This document shows positions 6,416 through 7,347 of a stretch of DNA of 7,347 nt, one piece after another (the first letter of the stretch is position 1; every line of letters starts with the position of its first letter). The position numbers and the translations under genes were made by a program. The notes beneath the pieces are model-generated. The model was not told the origin of the DNA. It did not search any database and was given only the letters and a program-made list of their open reading frames with translations. The DNA comes from Flavobacteriales bacterium (GTDB lineage Bacteria > Bacteroidota > Bacteroidia > Flavobacteriales_D > Sanyastnellaceae): NCBI GenBank assembly GCA_947460525.1, contig CANHIV010000042.1, positions 1-7,347 of the forward strand, given 5' to 3'.

Positions 6416-7142
6416 ATTTCCTTCTCAATTCGAAATTTTGTCCCAAGTACACCCTTCGTACTTGCTCATCGGCCGCGAGTTCTTCTGCTGTGCCTGATTT
6501 CAAGATTTTTCCGTCGTACAATAAATAGGCACGATCGGTAATGGATAGGGTTTCTTGTACATTGTGATCGGTAATCAGAATGCCAATATTCTTGGTTTTC
6601 AATTGCTCAACAATGCGCTGAATATCTTCTACAGCAATGGGATCCACACCTGCAAAAGGCTCATCGAGCAATATAAAATTGGGGTTGGTGGCCAAAGCCC
6701 GCGCAATTTCAGTTCTTCTGCGCTCTCCTCCTGACAAGTGACTTCCGATGTATTTCCTTCTATGGGTCAAGCCAAATTCTTCCAGTAGAGATTCCAATTT
6801 GTCTTTCTGCTCGGCAGGACTTAACGGAGTTAATTCTAAAACAGCTTTGATGTTGTCCTCCACAGATAAGGTGCGAAATACAGAGGCTTCTTGCGGCAAA
6901 TATCCAACACCCAGCTGCGCTCTTTTGTACATCGGTTCATTGGTGATGACCTTGTCATCCAATTGAATGCTGCCTTGATCGGGAATCACCAAACCAACCA
7001 CCATGTAGAAGCTGGTAGTTTTACCCGCTCCATTGGGACCCAATAATCCAACAATCTCTCCTTGACTGACATCAAAAGAAACCCCATTTACTACAGTACG
7101 GGCTCCATATTTCTTGACAATATTGTTGGCGGATAATCTCAT
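6414..7142 (-). CDS. lptB: LPS export ABC transporter ATP-binding protein LptB
   Basis: Cytoplasmic ATPase that in known systems pairs with LptFG to extract lipopolysaccharide from the inner membrane and push it along the Lpt bridge to the outer membrane. The 242 residues match the family length. Visible motifs: A-loop Tyr12, Walker [10 protein letters not shown] (35-43), Q-loop Gln84 in [11 protein letters not shown], signature LSGGERRR (136-143), Walker B FILLDE (156-161) running into the LptB-typical [14 protein letters not shown], and the H-loop in [11 protein letters not shown] (His193). [16 protein letters not shown] and the C-terminal [10 protein letters not shown] are diagnostic of LptB rather than a branched-chain amino-acid ATPase. 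The start codon is 10 bases after the stop of the upstream minus-strand gene, so the two are probably cotranscribed. LptF, LptG, LptC and LptA are not in the window. Confidence 0.97.
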   Translation of the reverse strand: MRLSANNIVKKYGARTVVNGVSFDVSQGEIVGLLGPNGAGKTTSFYMVVGLVIPDQGSIQLDDKVITNEPMYKRAQLGVGYLPQEASVFRTLSVEDNIKAVLELTPLSPAEQKDKLESLLEEFGLTHRRKYIGSHLSGGERRRTEIARALATNPNFILLDEPFAGVDPIAVEDIQRIVEQLKTKNIGILITDHNVQETLSITDRAYLLYDGKILKSGTAEELAADEQVRRVYLGQNFELRRK

Positions 7143-7152
7143 TGAGCAAATA

Positions 7153-7347
7153 TTAAAAATTAAACTGAACCTTGGCTCTTAAACCGTATCTAAAAATATC
7201 GGGATGATCCAAGTAACTCAAGCGATACACCATGTCCAATCGGAGTACTTTGAAGATATTCTCTATACCAACAGCTGCTTCGAAATAAGGCTTGGTTAAC
7301 GTGTATACATCCACTTCTGGGTCATCGTCCCAATTGCGATTTAAAAA
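7153..7347 (-). CDS. C-terminal fragment of a probable outer-membrane beta-barrel protein (DUF5686-like)
   Basis: The 5' part of this gene lies beyond the window; the last 64 codons and the TAA (7153-7155) are present. The peptide includes [20 protein letters not shown], then [20 protein letters not shown], and ends QFNF. Alternating hydrophobic and polar residues and a terminal phenylalanine are what is expected of the last strands of a BAM-assembled outer-membrane barrel. The GIENIFKxLRxD and YRLSYL pattern resembles the C-terminus of Bacteroidota DUF5686 / carboxypeptidase-regulatory-like proteins; this family assignment is from memory and moderate. It lies 10 bases upstream of lptB in the same direction, probably the same operon. 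Confidence 0.72.
   Translation of the reverse strand, partial: FLNRNWDDDPEVDVYTLTKPYFEAAVGIENIFKVLRLDMVYRLSYLDHPDIFRYGLRAKVQFNF

Noticed and set aside
1..7347. Search for tRNA, rRNA, riboswitch, insertion sequence or phage attachment features
   Set aside because: No cloverleaf arms, transposase motifs, terminal inverted repeats or target duplications were recognised. Small or diverged RNAs cannot be excluded by eye.

Overview
The window looks like a chromosomal segment of a Bacteroidota bacterium, most likely a flavobacterium-like marine or freshwater lineage. This is inferred from two secreted proteins with type IX secretion (T9SS) C-terminal sorting domains, A-rich leaders without Shine-Dalgarno motifs, candidate promoter elements resembling the Bacteroidota TAnnTTTG -7 box, and a DUF5686-like outer-membrane barrel tail. 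No RNA genes, insertion sequences, CRISPR arrays, attachment sites or integrases were seen.

Layout, left to right. Positions 1-120 are an open frame encoding a short basic peptide, probably the 3' end of an upstream gene. Its TAA stop shares one base with the start of an rRNA cytosine-5 methyltransferase of the RsmF/YebU class (120-1463, +). Twenty-one bases later comes a 279-residue secreted protein with one lamin-tail-like domain (LTD) and a T9SS sorting domain (1485-2324, +), closed by a strong intrinsic terminator. A second, much larger secreted protein follows (about 1310 residues, preferred start 2434, end 6366, +). It has three LTDs, two long cysteine-containing spacers made of four related modules, four six-cysteine repeats with identical spacing, and a canonical T9SS sorting domain. 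A hairpin at 6386-6415 lies between this gene and the convergent minus-strand pair and can terminate both directions. The minus strand carries lptB (6414-7142), preceded in the same direction by the C-terminus of a probable outer-membrane beta-barrel protein (7153-7347, partial).

How the genes work together: RsmF modifies rRNA and LptB is the cytoplasmic ATPase of lipopolysaccharide export; both are housekeeping functions. The two LTD proteins form a tandem paralogous pair predicted to be exported by the Sec system and then T9SS to the cell surface or medium. The larger one appears to have grown by internal duplication of a roughly 1.2-kb LTD-plus-spacer unit and by addition of the cysteine-rich array. 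This pair is the accessory and most interesting part of the window. I see no evidence of a defence system, a mobile element or another wholly new multi-gene system; the novelty is at the level of protein architecture.
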